Assembly (NCBI GenBank): GCA_022842065.1
Contig: JALHQH010000012.1
Span: 124,001 to 188,000 of the forward strand
From: Caldilineaceae bacterium
GTDB lineage: Bacteria; Chloroflexota; Anaerolineae; Caldilineales; Caldilineaceae
Direction: 5' to 3'
DNA length: 64,000 bases
Notes under the pieces: generated by a model
Told to the model about the DNA's origin: nothing
What the model saw: only the letters and a program-made list of their open reading frames with translations
Database searches by the model: none
Shown here: in pieces, positions 50,249-59,227 of the stretch
Layout: each line of letters opens with the position of its first letter
How positions within the stretch are numbered: position 1 is the stretch's first letter
Translations under genes and position numbers: made by a program

Positions 50249-50849
50249 GGATCACCTCTCTTCCCACTGCCTGATGCAGCGTTGTAAAGTGCTGCGCCAA
50301 CCGTTTTAGCGCCCGATGCAGCCGCACATAGACATTGGCCACCGGACAGCCCAACACTTCAGCGATTTCGGGGTTGCTCAACTCTTCGAAAAAGCGCAGC
50401 GCCAATAGTTCTTGATCGGCGGCGGTTAACTTGCCCAGTGCCTGGCGCAACTCGGCTACCTCCTCGTTGTGCGCCACCAGCCAATCCAGGTTGAGCGGGC
50501 TGGCCTGGCTGGGCAGCAGTGCGGTAAACCAACGTTGTTTGCGCTGATAGCTCACCAGTTCATTGCGCGCAATGCGGTAGAGCCAGGCGCAGAAACCGGC
50601 CCCTTGGGGTTGATAACCCGGCAACGCACGCAACGCCTTTTCAAAGGTCAGCGCGGTGATATCTTCAGCCACGTCGTCATCAAGCGCGCGCCGGCGCACA
50701 AAGAGATAGACCCGGTCGACATAGGTGTCATAAAGCTGGGCAAAGGCTTCCGGGTTGATCTTGGCTGCTTCGATTAACGCTGCTTCGGATTGGGGTAACA
50801 TGCCGGCTCCTGTACTGGCTGGTGCGGTTACTTGCTGCAAGTGGAACAA
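50235..50849 (-). CDS. ECF-type RNA polymerase sigma factor
   Basis: The 204-residue protein has a sigma-70 region 2 (FAQLYDTYVDRVYLFVRRRALDDDVAEDITALTFEKAL) with the region 2.4-like AGFCAWLYRIARNELVSYQRK. Region 4 (LTAADQELLALRFFEELSNPEIAEVLGCPVANVYVRLHRALKRL) is also present. It directs transcription of a stress or envelope regulon and is probably controlled by the cotranscribed membrane protein. A start at 50801 (MLPQSEAAL) is equally plausible. Confidence 0.92.
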   Translation of the reverse strand: MFHLQQVTAPASTGAGMLPQSEAALIEAAKINPEAFAQLYDTYVDRVYLFVRRRALDDDVAEDITALTFEKALRALPGYQPQGAGFCAWLYRIARNELVSYQRKQRWFTALLPSQASPLNLDWLVAHNEEVAELRQALGKLTAADQELLALRFFEELSNPEIAEVLGCPVANVYVRLHRALKRLAQHFTTLHQAVGREVIHVLE

Positions 50850-51002
50850 TTCAGGCCATGCCTATTTAACGCACGACCTGGCAAATTCTTTCAGGTAACG
50901 CCAGAATTTGCTATAGTTGGGGTGTTCTTTGCGTTCTCTGTGGCTAAATCCGCAGCTTCTCCCTTTAATTCTCTTTTCACTGATTGTGAAGGTTAGAAAA
51001 TA

Positions 51003-51974
51003 ATGCAAGGTGTAATTCTCGCCGCAGGCAAAGGCAAGCGGCTGCAACCGGTGACCCCGGTGCGCACAAAAGCGATGGCCCCGGTCGTCGGCAAACCGAT
51101 TGTGGCACGCGTGCTCGATCTCTTTGTCCAAAATGGCATTCGTGACATCCTCCTCCTCATCAGCCCTGATGATGAACAGATCCGCCCCTATTTTGCACAA
51201 TGGCTGGTTGCACAAACGAAAGACGACGTCACCATCAATTTTGTTGTCCAACAGGAACGGCTGGGCATGGCGCACGCCTTAACCTTGTTGACCCCGCATC
51301 TCCACGGCGATTTTATCATGTCGGCTTGTGATAACCTGGTGCCGCCGGAACATGTTGCCGCGCTGTTGGCGACCTTTCAGGCGCAGCAGGCCAATGCGGT
51401 CCTCAGCCTGATGGAGATCGATATTGCGCAGTCGGCCAGCACCGGCATTGTCGAGTGGCACAATGGTTGGATCAGGCGCATTGTGGAGAAGCCCCAGCCG
51501 GCCGACGCGCCCTCGAATATTGCCAGTCTACCCCTCTATGTCTTTGCCCACAAATTGTTTGCTTATCTGCCCAAGGTCCAACCATCGGCGCGCGGGGAGT
51601 ATGAGTTGCAGGATGCGATCCAATTGTTGATTGAGGATGCCGGCCAGGTGACCGGCGTGTTGACCCCCCAGCGCTGGCAACTGACCAACGTTGGGGATCT
51701 ACTCGAACTGAATCGCCACTATCTGGTCAACGAACCGGCCAGCGCGCAAATCCTCACCAGCGCGATCGGCAACCAGGTCCAACTGATTCCTCCCGTGCGC
51801 ATCGACCCCGGCTGCGTCATCGGTGACCATTGTGTGATCGGCCCCCATGTCTACCTTGAAGCGGACTGTCAGGTCGGCGCGGCGGCCCACCTGTCCAACG
51901 CGATTGGCTTGCAAGGCGCAACGTTTGTACCGGCCAGCACGGTGTCGGATACAGTAATCATGGGTGGACAGTAG
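51003..51974 (+). CDS. Sugar-phosphate nucleotidyltransferase with left-handed beta-helix tail
   Basis: The 323-residue protein has the nucleotidyltransferase signature VILAAGKGKRLQPVTP (about 4-19), then KAMAPVVGKPI and MSACDNLVPPEHV (metal Asp). GEYELQDAIQLLI and a C-terminal hexapeptide-repeat tail (about 255-323, IDPGCVIGDHCVIGPHVYLEADC) follow. It should couple a sugar-1-phosphate to an NTP, like RmlA or GlmU/UgpG. Sitting between two sugar-1-kinases, it is a candidate to activate galacturonate-1-P or arabinose-1-P; specificity cannot be read from sequence. A 27-bp hairpin begins in its stop codon. Confidence 0.88.
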   Translation: MQGVILAAGKGKRLQPVTPVRTKAMAPVVGKPIVARVLDLFVQNGIRDILLLISPDDEQIRPYFAQWLVAQTKDDVTINFVVQQERLGMAHALTLLTPHLHGDFIMSACDNLVPPEHVAALLATFQAQQANAVLSLMEIDIAQSASTGIVEWHNGWIRRIVEKPQPADAPSNIASLPLYVFAHKLFAYLPKVQPSARGEYELQDAIQLLIEDAGQVTGVLTPQRWQLTNVGDLLELNRHYLVNEPASAQILTSAIGNQVQLIPPVRIDPGCVIGDHCVIGPHVYLEADCQVGAAAHLSNAIGLQGATFVPASTVSDTVIMGGQ

Positions 51975-52044
51975 GACAGTAGACAGTAAGACAGTGGGTC
52001 AATCACTGTCCCACTGTCCACTGTCTTACTGTCTACTGTCCTAC
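51971..52044. terminator. 27-bp perfect hairpin after the nucleotidyltransferase
   Basis: Arms at 51971-51997 and 52018-52044 are exactly complementary over 27 bp with a 20-nt loop. Both arms are made of GACAGTA-type heptamers. The same GACAGT word recurs after the next gene (53178-53226). It starts within the stop codon and ends 28 bp before the DUF4037 ATG. Confidence 0.8.
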
Positions 52045-52072
52045 TACAAGCAGCGCAACAAAGGATGATGAA

Positions 52073-53170
52073 ATGACACCTACCTTTATTCCCGGTCTCG
52101 AACTCAACGCGCTCTTTTATCAGGAAGTGGTGCAACCGTTGCTGGCCGCGCATTTTCCGCACTTGGTCTATTCTGCCGCGTTGATCGGTTACGGCTCGGA
52201 TGTGTTGGGTTATGACACGGCCCTGTCCACCGATCACAATTGGGGGCCGCGGCTGCAACTCTTCTTGTCGCCGGCTGATCACGCTGCTCACCATGACACA
52301 CTGGACCAACTGTTGCGGCGGTCGTTGCCCCACACGTTTCAGGGGTACGCAGTGAACTTTAGTGACCCCGATCAGGCCGACGGTGGTACGCAGCGCATGG
52401 CGGACGAGGGTGCGACTGAAGTACGTCACCTGATCGAAATCAAAACAATTCCCGCCTATTTCCAGCGCTATCTGGGCCGCGATCCCGATGCCCCCCTCGA
52501 CCCCATCGATTGGTTGACCTTGGGCGAACAGAAGTTGCTGGAGGTGACTGCCGGCCGCGTCTACCACGACGGCTTGGGGGAACTGACCCAACTGCGCCAA
52601 AAATATGCCTACTATCCACAAGATATCTGGCGCTATCGCCTGGCCGCGCAGTGGACGCGGATTGCACAAGAGGAAGCTTTTATGGGGCGCTGTGGTGATG
52701 TGGGGGACGAACTGGGCTCACACATTGTGGCGGCGCGGCTGGTACGCGAGGCGATGCGGCTGGCCTTTCTGCTGGAGCGCCAATACGCCCCCTACAGTAA
52801 ATGGTTTGGCACCGCGTTTAGCCGGTTGGCCTGTGGCCCCCAATTGACCCCGCTCTTCAACCAGGTGCTCGATAGCCATCCCTGGCAAGCGCGCCAGGCA
52901 CCATTGTGCGCGGCGTACGTGATCCTGGCCGAAAAACAAAACGCGCTCGGCCTTGCCGAACGCGTCGAACCCACGATTACCGACTATTTCAACCGCCCCT
53001 ACAAAGTGATCTTTGCCGGCCGCTTTGGTGAAGCACTGCGCGCCGCGATCAGCGACGAGCGGATCAACGCCCTTCCTGGCGATATTGGCGGGGCCGATCA
53101 ACTGGTCGATTCGACCGATGTTACGAGCAACGCGGCGGTGATGCAGAAGTTGCGTGGGCTGTATGTGTAG
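52073..53170 (+). CDS. DUF4037 nucleotidyltransferase-fold protein
   Basis: The 365-residue protein shows the DUF4037 pattern: FYQEVVQPLLAAHFPHLVYSAALIGYGSDVLGYDTALSTDHNWGPRL near the N-terminus. The GxGSD and TDHNWGP elements are placed like the Gly-Ser and metal Asp residues of a nucleotidyltransferase. A long helical region follows (IWRYRLAAQWTRIAQEEAFMGR), similar to the helical C-domain of kanamycin-type nucleotidyltransferases. Its substrate is unknown. It lies between the sugar nucleotidyltransferase and the arabinokinase-like gene. Confidence 0.8.
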   Translation: MTPTFIPGLELNALFYQEVVQPLLAAHFPHLVYSAALIGYGSDVLGYDTALSTDHNWGPRLQLFLSPADHAAHHDTLDQLLRRSLPHTFQGYAVNFSDPDQADGGTQRMADEGATEVRHLIEIKTIPAYFQRYLGRDPDAPLDPIDWLTLGEQKLLEVTAGRVYHDGLGELTQLRQKYAYYPQDIWRYRLAAQWTRIAQEEAFMGRCGDVGDELGSHIVAARLVREAMRLAFLLERQYAPYSKWFGTAFSRLACGPQLTPLFNQVLDSHPWQARQAPLCAAYVILAEKQNALGLAERVEPTITDYFNRPYKVIFAGRFGEALRAAISDERINALPGDIGGADQLVDSTDVTSNAAVMQKLRGLYV

Positions 53171-53216
53171 GTTGTTAGTGAGACAGCGAGACAGTGAGAC
53201 AGCACTGCCCACTGTC

Positions 53217-54644
53217 CTACTGTCCACTATCTCCGCGCAACCGTACCGCGCCAAAAGCCGCGGCCCCCATGGATGAACCACGGAAGATCGTCGGCGTATG
53301 TTCGGTGTTGCGGGCATACTCGGCGGCAATCGCCTGCACCGCCCCTTCGGCGTCGGCGCGCCCGAGAATTGCGACGGTGCCACCGCTGCCGCCCCCAGTA
53401 ATTTTCGCCCCATAAATGCCTTGGGCGGGGCCGGCTTTACGGGCCAGCCGCACCAATGCATCGGTGCCATCTGAACCCAGACCACAAGCCGAGTAACTGG
53501 CGTGGGATTGATACATCAATTCCCCTAGTTGCTCGGCATTGGCCAAGGCATCACCTTGGAGCAGACGGGCAAAGGTGCGTACCCGAAAGTGTTCATAGAT
53601 GGGATGGACGGTTGGCTTGAGAATGGCATAGGTGCGCTCTGGGTCCACCGTCGTCACAGCGTCGGTTGTCTTGCCATAGCGGGCCAGGAAGTCCGCCCCC
53701 TTGCGGGTGACCGGCAATTCGGCGGCATATTCCTGTTCAAAGTAAGAGGGGGTGAGGTTGGCCAGATAACCGCCCCAATCGGTGCCGGCGAGATCTTGCA
53801 AAATGCGATAACCCATAAAGGCCCCGACGCGCACCGAGCCATAGTCAGCCCCCGAAACCGCGTGGCGAATCCCCGAATCAATGCCCCAAACCCCCAGTTC
53901 GGCTGGAATCGTCACCGATCCCAGAATCTCCGCCGGTTGACAGAGCAATGCTAAGAGTTGATGGCTTTCACCACAGGCCACGCTCATCTGATCCATAATC
54001 CCACAGGGCGCACCGACGACCAGATTTTCCACTTTTTGACAAAGAATGGCCAACGCGCGCGCGGCTAAGGGGATTGCATACGCCGCCGCGATGGCGGACA
54101 TCACTGCAACTTCGATTGCTGCCGAAGAACTCACCCCTTTGCCCGACGGTACGGCCGATTGAATCAGAATACGCATGCCGTCGGTAAAGTGTACCTCTTT
54201 TTCGCGCATGAGCACCAACAACGCACCGGCCACATAGGCGGCCCAGGCGGTTTTGCCATTGCGTTTAAAATAGCGCTGGGCCAGTGAGTAACCAATCGGG
54301 CGTGCATCATCAATCAGGTCAGAGAGGGGCATGGTAAAGGTTGAGTGGTTGCCACCGGGGTCAACATTGAGGCTGACAATTTCGACGGTGGGCTCGGCCA
54401 CACGTTGCAACGCCACCAGGGTCGCCTCGGCAATCGGCATCTGCAAGACTAAGGAACCGGAGTAATCGGCAATGCCGCCCATCAGGTCAAGCCGCCCCGG
54501 CGCGCGGGTCACGACCAGCTCACCGCGTGGCTGAAAGAGGCTCTGAACCGCCGCTTCCGGATGGTGCGCAAGCTGATTGAGTTGGTCGATAAAGGCGACA
54601 ACATCGCTAAGTTGCTGGGTGTTTCCCTGGCTAATGGTATACAT
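53217..54644 (-). CDS. L-arabinokinase-like GHMP kinase (plant ARA1 kinase-domain type)
   Basis: The 475-residue protein has the GHMP motifs [16 protein letters not shown] (48-63), [11 protein letters not shown] (about 166-176) and, near the C-terminus, [13 protein letters not shown]. The specific strings [57 protein letters not shown] and [11 protein letters not shown] are what I recall of the kinase half of plant L-arabinokinase, here without the plant glycosyltransferase-like half. It would make L-arabinose-1-phosphate from arabinose and ATP. The ATG at 54644 has GAGG upstream. It lies 117 bp downstream of the IMPase-like gene in the same direction. Confidence 0.8.
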   Translation of the reverse strand: MYTISQGNTQQLSDVVAFIDQLNQLAHHPEAAVQSLFQPRGELVVTRAPGRLDLMGGIADYSGSLVLQMPIAEATLVALQRVAEPTVEIVSLNVDPGGNHSTFTMPLSDLIDDARPIGYSLAQRYFKRNGKTAWAAYVAGALLVLMREKEVHFTDGMRILIQSAVPSGKGVSSSAAIEVAVMSAIAAAYAIPLAARALAILCQKVENLVVGAPCGIMDQMSVACGESHQLLALLCQPAEILGSVTIPAELGVWGIDSGIRHAVSGADYGSVRVGAFMGYRILQDLAGTDWGGYLANLTPSYFEQEYAAELPVTRKGADFLARYGKTTDAVTTVDPERTYAILKPTVHPIYEHFRVRTFARLLQGDALANAEQLGELMYQSHASYSACGLGSDGTDALVRLARKAGPAQGIYGAKITGGGSGGTVAILGRADAEGAVQAIAAEYARNTEHTPTIFRGSSMGAAAFGAVRLRGDSGQ

Positions 54645-54693
54645 GACGGCGATCCTCTTGACAAACAGATAATTCGGCAAAATGTAGGTGGCT

Positions 54694-54759
54694 AGGTGAC
54701 TGTCACTGGCCAAGCGGTGTTGGGTTAACTAACCACGTTGTGGCCAGTGACAGTCACCT
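54694..54759. repeat. 19-bp perfect inverted repeat between IMPase-like and arabinokinase-like genes
   Basis: AGGTGACTGTCACTGGCCA at 54694-54712 is repeated as its exact reverse complement at 54741-54759, with a 28-nt loop. It starts just after the IMPase-like stop (minus strand) and could terminate or attenuate transcription into the arabinokinase-like gene. Confidence 0.75.
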
Positions 54760-54761
54760 GA

Positions 54762-55778
54762 CTAAAGCAAATCCCGCTTGCGCAACGCCGCTTGCAATAG
54801 CGGTTCAATCTGCCGGCGGATGGCGTCATTTGCATAGCCAACCCAGCCGACATCGGCGTCAACATCGAGCGGTGCGGTGAGGGGTTGGCCGTGGACATCG
54901 GTGACGATCACCCCTAGTTCGCGCGCGATTAACTCCGTACACAGATCATAAGGATGGCAACAGATGCCCAATGCCAGGCCACGCCGCGCCAACACCTGCT
55001 CCAATACCGGGCGAATGTCGGCGACAAACCGATCATGGCCGGCCATCAACTCGTAAAGCTGACCACCGGTACAGATATATTGATCCTCAAAGCAGTGCGC
55101 CTTGCCCGGCTGCACGGGACCAAGCGCCCCACGCACAATCTCTTCGTCGATCTCCGCCAGCACTTCGCGGGCGCTGGGAAAGAAGCGGGCGATCATGGCA
55201 AAGCCGTGGGCAATCGTGTTGGCCTGGGAAGGGTGGAGACGAATTGGCGTCCGTTCGCCGGTGAGGCGGTTGTAGCGCTCGGCCTGCACGCCTTGCCCCT
55301 TGATCGCCCAGAGTGTGTCGGAAAGATGTTGTTTGACCAGCGGGATCTCGGTCTGGACAGCCAGTTCGATATCTTGCAGCGAAGTTGTCGGCCCCTTGTT
55401 CGGGGCCACGCCGGTGAGGATCCAGGGGCTGCGCTTTTGGTACATCACCCCGCGCGTGCCGTCAATCGGATCAACGATGATACGCCAGATCGCGTCCGCT
55501 TCGGCTGTGCCTGCGGGCAGGACATGTTTACCATGTGGCTCCAGCCCCTCGCCGATCAGCACAATCGGCGTGTGAACTGCGATCTCTTTGCTGAAAAACT
55601 CAACCAGCAGCTCTTCACTCACCTTGTCGATGGCGTAGATCGTGTCGCCGGCCTCCTCTTTGGCGATGGCGGCGAGATCGGCGGTGGCGCTCGCTTCACA
55701 GGCGGCGACGACGGCGTCACGAATCTGTTCGTGTAGGCGGCGAATGGGGGTGAGTAGTTGTTGGATATCGGTGATCAT
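54762..55778 (-). CDS. Inositol monophosphatase family protein
   Basis: The 338-residue protein has the IMPase/FBPase metal site [10 protein letters not shown] (about 101-110), an upstream acidic motif IGEGLE (about 75-80) and a C-terminal [27 protein letters not shown]. This last is a variant of the usual WDxAAG motif with Asp kept. Such enzymes dephosphorylate sugar or inositol phosphates with Mg. The protein is larger than classical IMPases (about 260 residues) and belongs to a divergent branch. Its position before the arabinokinase-like gene suggests a sugar-phosphate substrate, but this is inference. Confidence 0.82.
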   Translation of the reverse strand: MITDIQQLLTPIRRLHEQIRDAVVAACEASATADLAAIAKEEAGDTIYAIDKVSEELLVEFFSKEIAVHTPIVLIGEGLEPHGKHVLPAGTAEADAIWRIIVDPIDGTRGVMYQKRSPWILTGVAPNKGPTTSLQDIELAVQTEIPLVKQHLSDTLWAIKGQGVQAERYNRLTGERTPIRLHPSQANTIAHGFAMIARFFPSAREVLAEIDEEIVRGALGPVQPGKAHCFEDQYICTGGQLYELMAGHDRFVADIRPVLEQVLARRGLALGICCHPYDLCTELIARELGVIVTDVHGQPLTAPLDVDADVGWVGYANDAIRRQIEPLLQAALRKRDLL

Positions 55779-55948
55779 CTGGTTTCCGAGCGCTGGCGAT
55801 CAGGATTGGGTTGCGGATCAACGCCGATCACATCCTGGCGTACGCTCGATTGTACCATTCACCGCCGCGTTCTGAAAATAGCACGCGGATGCGACCGGTA
55901 AAAATCCGCTGCGCACCGCCTAATCCGGCAAACCCGCGTGCTCGGTTC

Positions 55949-56070
55949 GGGTGCGTCCCAATTTTGGGGTAAACGTCCCCGGCACAGGCGAAAAAGTGGT
56001 TCGTCTGCGGACCATTTCCTCGCCTGTGCCGGGGACGTTGTGAACCGCGCCCCTTTTCTGGGACGCACCC
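55949..56070. repeat. 122-bp nested palindromic element, copy 2
   Basis: The outer perfect 12-bp inverted repeat is GGGTGCGTCCCA (55949-55960) with TGGGACGCACCC (56059-56070). The same inner 19-bp inverted repeat as copy 1 lies at 55973-55991 and 56020-56038. Length equals copy 1. The central loop has the same orientation as in copy 1 (one base different), while the segments between inner and outer arms are swapped and inverted relative to copy 1. Confidence 0.8.
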
Positions 56071-56077
56071 GCTCGGT

Positions 56078-57574
56078 TCAGCCTAGACACGTTGTCGTGA
56101 AGCGGATGTTGTCCACGGTAAAATCGGTAGGGAAGGCCCAGTCGGTTTGGGTGCGGAAGACGAGGTCGACCGGCGTATCGATGCCCGGCCAGTTTTGGAT
56201 GGCGACTTGCAGGGGAATCCAGTCACCGCTGGCGAGTTGGGTGTTGGTCCATTGCACCGGTGTCGCCAGCAGCGACCGGCCGCTGAGCGGATCAACTAGA
56301 TCAAGTTGCAAGCGGTCACCACCCCACAAGTCCCAACTGAGGGCGCGCACTGCGAAGGTCAGCGTCAACGCGTTGACACCGGAGGGAATTGCCACGGTTT
56401 GCTGAATGGCTTGCTGGGCATTGTTGAAGCGCCCCAGCCGGATCGCCCACTGCCCGCCGGTCGCCAACCCTGGTGGCGGGTCGTTGATGAGGAGGTTGGT
56501 GGTGCTCCCGCTCTGCTGCCAAAGCCCATGATCGGTGGTGCTTTCCAGGTCACCGTTTTGCACGAGGTTTTGACCTTCGATACAGGGCGCGGTTGAGGGG
56601 ATGGCGTCGAGCAGCGGGGCGCGCACGTGGCGGCGGGTGCCGTCTTGCATGTCGAAATACCAGGTGAGGATGCGGTTTTCCTCCTGGATACGGCTCATAT
56701 CAACGAGCGGTGCATCTACCCAATCCGGCGGGACAATTCGGTTGATGCGAAAGTAGGACTGGGTGACCAAATCATACCCAAAGCTACGGCTCCAGGCCAC
56801 GATACTCTCCCCGGCAGCAACTTGATAGATCGTAATATAGTCCCGATTGAACGCCTGTTCCATATCACTGAGGCGGGCTACTTCGTATCGCGTCTGTAGA
56901 TCGTAGACAACGATTGTCTTGGGTGGTTCAAACCATGCCGCTAAGTAGGGGCTGATCCCGAAATAAGCATTGAGACCGCCATCGCCTTGCGTACCAAATC
57001 TTTGCGTGAGGGTAATCACCTCTTGGGTTTCAAGATTAGCCGCATACAAAGTCCCCCCGATATCGCCTGTCTGTTCGCCAAAGATGGCCCACTCTTCCGC
57101 AATCTGGGGAATTGATAAAGGTGCGCCCAATTCGGCGATAAATTGATCGGTTCCCGTCGCCAGATGATAGGCATGGAGACCGCCATCAAAAAACCATAAG
57201 AGATACTCTTCATTCATTGTCCCAAAGATTGCCGCGTGGCTATCATCCCCGAGACGTGTCTCTTGACCGGTTTGGGTATCAATCAGATAGAGTGGTCGCC
57301 ATTTCGTCCGATCTTCCAAACGTTCATTGCGATAGGTGTAGCGTTGATTGCCCGGCTTGTCATAGAATTCCGGTGTGCCGACTTTCACTTGGGGTGTGGG
57401 TGTCTGGGATACCTCGGACATTGCCATCGACTGCACTACGACATGCGTTGTGGACATCGAGGTTGCGTTGTTTTGCCGCCATTGAGCCAGAGGAGCCAAC
57501 AGGGCCAAGCCACTCACAAGCAAAACAGCCAGTGCAATCCCAATTAGCAGATAGCTTCCTTGTCGAAAATTCAT
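56078..57574 (-). CDS. Membrane-anchored beta-propeller plus jelly-roll protein, copy B
   Basis: The 498-residue protein has one N-terminal membrane helix (about 8-31). A TolB/WD-like beta region (about 75-330) follows with segments such as LYLIDTQTGQETRLGDDSH and AWFEPPKTIVVYDLQT. A C-terminal carbohydrate-binding-like jelly roll (about 345-498) shows NLVQNGDLE, LTLTFAVRALSWDLWGGDRLQLDL and DFTVDNIRF. No catalytic residues are evident; it probably binds or presents something at the surface. It is the last gene of the minus-strand cluster and a duplicate of the gene at 61910-63403, nearly identical over the first 230 residues or so. Confidence 0.8.
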   Translation of the reverse strand: MNFRQGSYLLIGIALAVLLVSGLALLAPLAQWRQNNATSMSTTHVVVQSMAMSEVSQTPTPQVKVGTPEFYDKPGNQRYTYRNERLEDRTKWRPLYLIDTQTGQETRLGDDSHAAIFGTMNEEYLLWFFDGGLHAYHLATGTDQFIAELGAPLSIPQIAEEWAIFGEQTGDIGGTLYAANLETQEVITLTQRFGTQGDGGLNAYFGISPYLAAWFEPPKTIVVYDLQTRYEVARLSDMEQAFNRDYITIYQVAAGESIVAWSRSFGYDLVTQSYFRINRIVPPDWVDAPLVDMSRIQEENRILTWYFDMQDGTRRHVRAPLLDAIPSTAPCIEGQNLVQNGDLESTTDHGLWQQSGSTTNLLINDPPPGLATGGQWAIRLGRFNNAQQAIQQTVAIPSGVNALTLTFAVRALSWDLWGGDRLQLDLVDPLSGRSLLATPVQWTNTQLASGDWIPLQVAIQNWPGIDTPVDLVFRTQTDWAFPTDFTVDNIRFTTTCLG

Positions 57575-57636
57575 ATATCACTTCCTTTGATCTTCATCTT
57601 GCGTTAAATATGCGAACTGCCTGCGGTATGAGCGGC

Positions 57637-59139
57637 TTACCAAGCGGCTTGCCACCACAGCGGGAACCACGCCCGTTCATAGACCCGGTTCGCATCTTCG
57701 CCATAGGCTTCATGCCAATTCTGCTCATAGTTGTGATTGGCGTGCAGTTTGCCATTTGCGTCCGGTGATTTACAGGTGGCCGCCTCATCGGGATCTTGGT
57801 TGATCAAGAGCCAAGCAATCACATGGCGGGCCAAGCGGTCTTCTGCAATAAAGGTCAGCAAGGAATCACGGATTGCTTCCGGAGACGTATCTTTGACTTC
57901 TGCGGTTCCCGCTTCGTCCAGTTGACAGGGCGATTTTACGTCCGCTTCGGTAATAAAGGTAGGCCGTGGGCCGATTTGCACTTGCATACCTGCTGAGAGA
58001 TATTGAATGAAGTGGTCGCTGCTAATTACTGTATCTGTATCAGTGATTGGCTTACCGGCACAGATCACATCAAGTGTAGGAACCATACCGGGGATAGCCT
58101 CCCATGTTTCATGGCCTGCACGCCAGTAGTTGTGCCAAGCAAAACCGTCAGCTTTGGGCTCTGGATAGGGATCTGATGCATCAGGATCGTAACCAAAGGT
58201 TTGCTTCATGAAATCGATCCCAGAACGATTTTGGCTGTCACCATTTGCCAACCATTTATAGCAGGAACCAAGTCGGTAGTGTTCGCCATAGAGTTCCTGG
58301 GACAGAGAAGGCGACAAAATCTGCAGTGCGGTGGTGAGCGCTTTGGCCGTGTCATAGAGTGCCGCAAAGTAGTTGTCGATCTCGATCCAGGCGTCTTTGT
58401 GATCGACAGGTGGATCGACAATAATGTTCCGTTGTTTGTAGATGTTGTACCACTCTTGGTTTGGTTCATTGGCGGGTTCAAAGAAGAAGGAACCTAGAGG
58501 CCACCCGTTGTCGATATTGACCTGATGGATGGCAGCCATCTCCTCAGCGATGTCGCGCACATCGCGATAGCTGTAGTGTTTGTTGGCATTGCCGTAGTAG
58601 TCTCCACCCGCCGGTTCTTCACCATTGAGCAACGTATGCGGTAATGCACCGGGATCAGCATAATCCACAAAGTTCCCTGGCGAAGGGGTGATCCGAATGA
58701 CGACTTGCGTGCCGGCCTTGGCCGCGGCGGTAAGATACTTGTAGACATTGTAGGGTTCACCTTCGCCGGTCAATTTCAGGCCAGCCGCGGCAATGCGACA
58801 TTCGTCGGTGCTGTAGCGATACAGATTGTAGACTTGGTCACTCTGGATCACCACCGCAGAAGGCCAAGTGCCGGCCACGGTGCCGGTAATCAGGGTGAAG
58901 AGTTCAGCGCGCTAATCAGAGGAACCACGATTGCCCAGGTGAATGCCACTCTTCGCTTTGATCGGCGGCGGCGTGGGCAGCGGCGCCGGTTTTTGGATCA
59001 GCGGCAGAAATAATTGACGCGCATTCGTGCCATCAACGTCTTGTGCGTGGACCGTGGGCATTCGTTGCCCACCACCGAAAAGCAGCAGCACGCTAAAAAG
59101 GAGCAAAAACGATAAGCCAATGCTGAGCAAAATTCGCAT
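57637..59139 (-). pseudogene. Exported TIM-barrel glycosidase-like gene with in-frame amber codon
   Basis: From the ATG at 59139 the frame encodes a signal peptide (about 1-33), ARQLFLPLIQKP (a YLPL-type motif) and a short Pro linker. It is then stopped by TAG at codon 76 (58912-58914). The same frame continues without a break for 424 more codons as a TIM-barrel hydrolase with candidate catalytic Glu in FFFEPANEPNQEW and TFITEADVKS, resembling GH5/GH39-clan enzymes. The context GIHLGNRGSSD-stop-RAELF fits a lost Trp (TGG to TAG). A GTG at 58878 could restart translation, but without a signal peptide. A paralogue begins at 64000 and beyond. Confidence 0.78.
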
Positions 59140-59227
59140 AGAAACCTACTTTCAACTTCATCATGCAGGGTGCAACGGCGCAGCATGGCCTGCGCCGTTG
59201 CACCCTGTTCGCGGGATATGGCTGCGC

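Noticed and set aside
53178..53226. GACAGT-rich stretch between DUF4037 and arabinokinase-like genes as another perfect hairpin
   Set aside because: It shares the heptamer with the hairpin at 52.0 kb, but I could align only short imperfect arms, so I do not list it as a separate structure.
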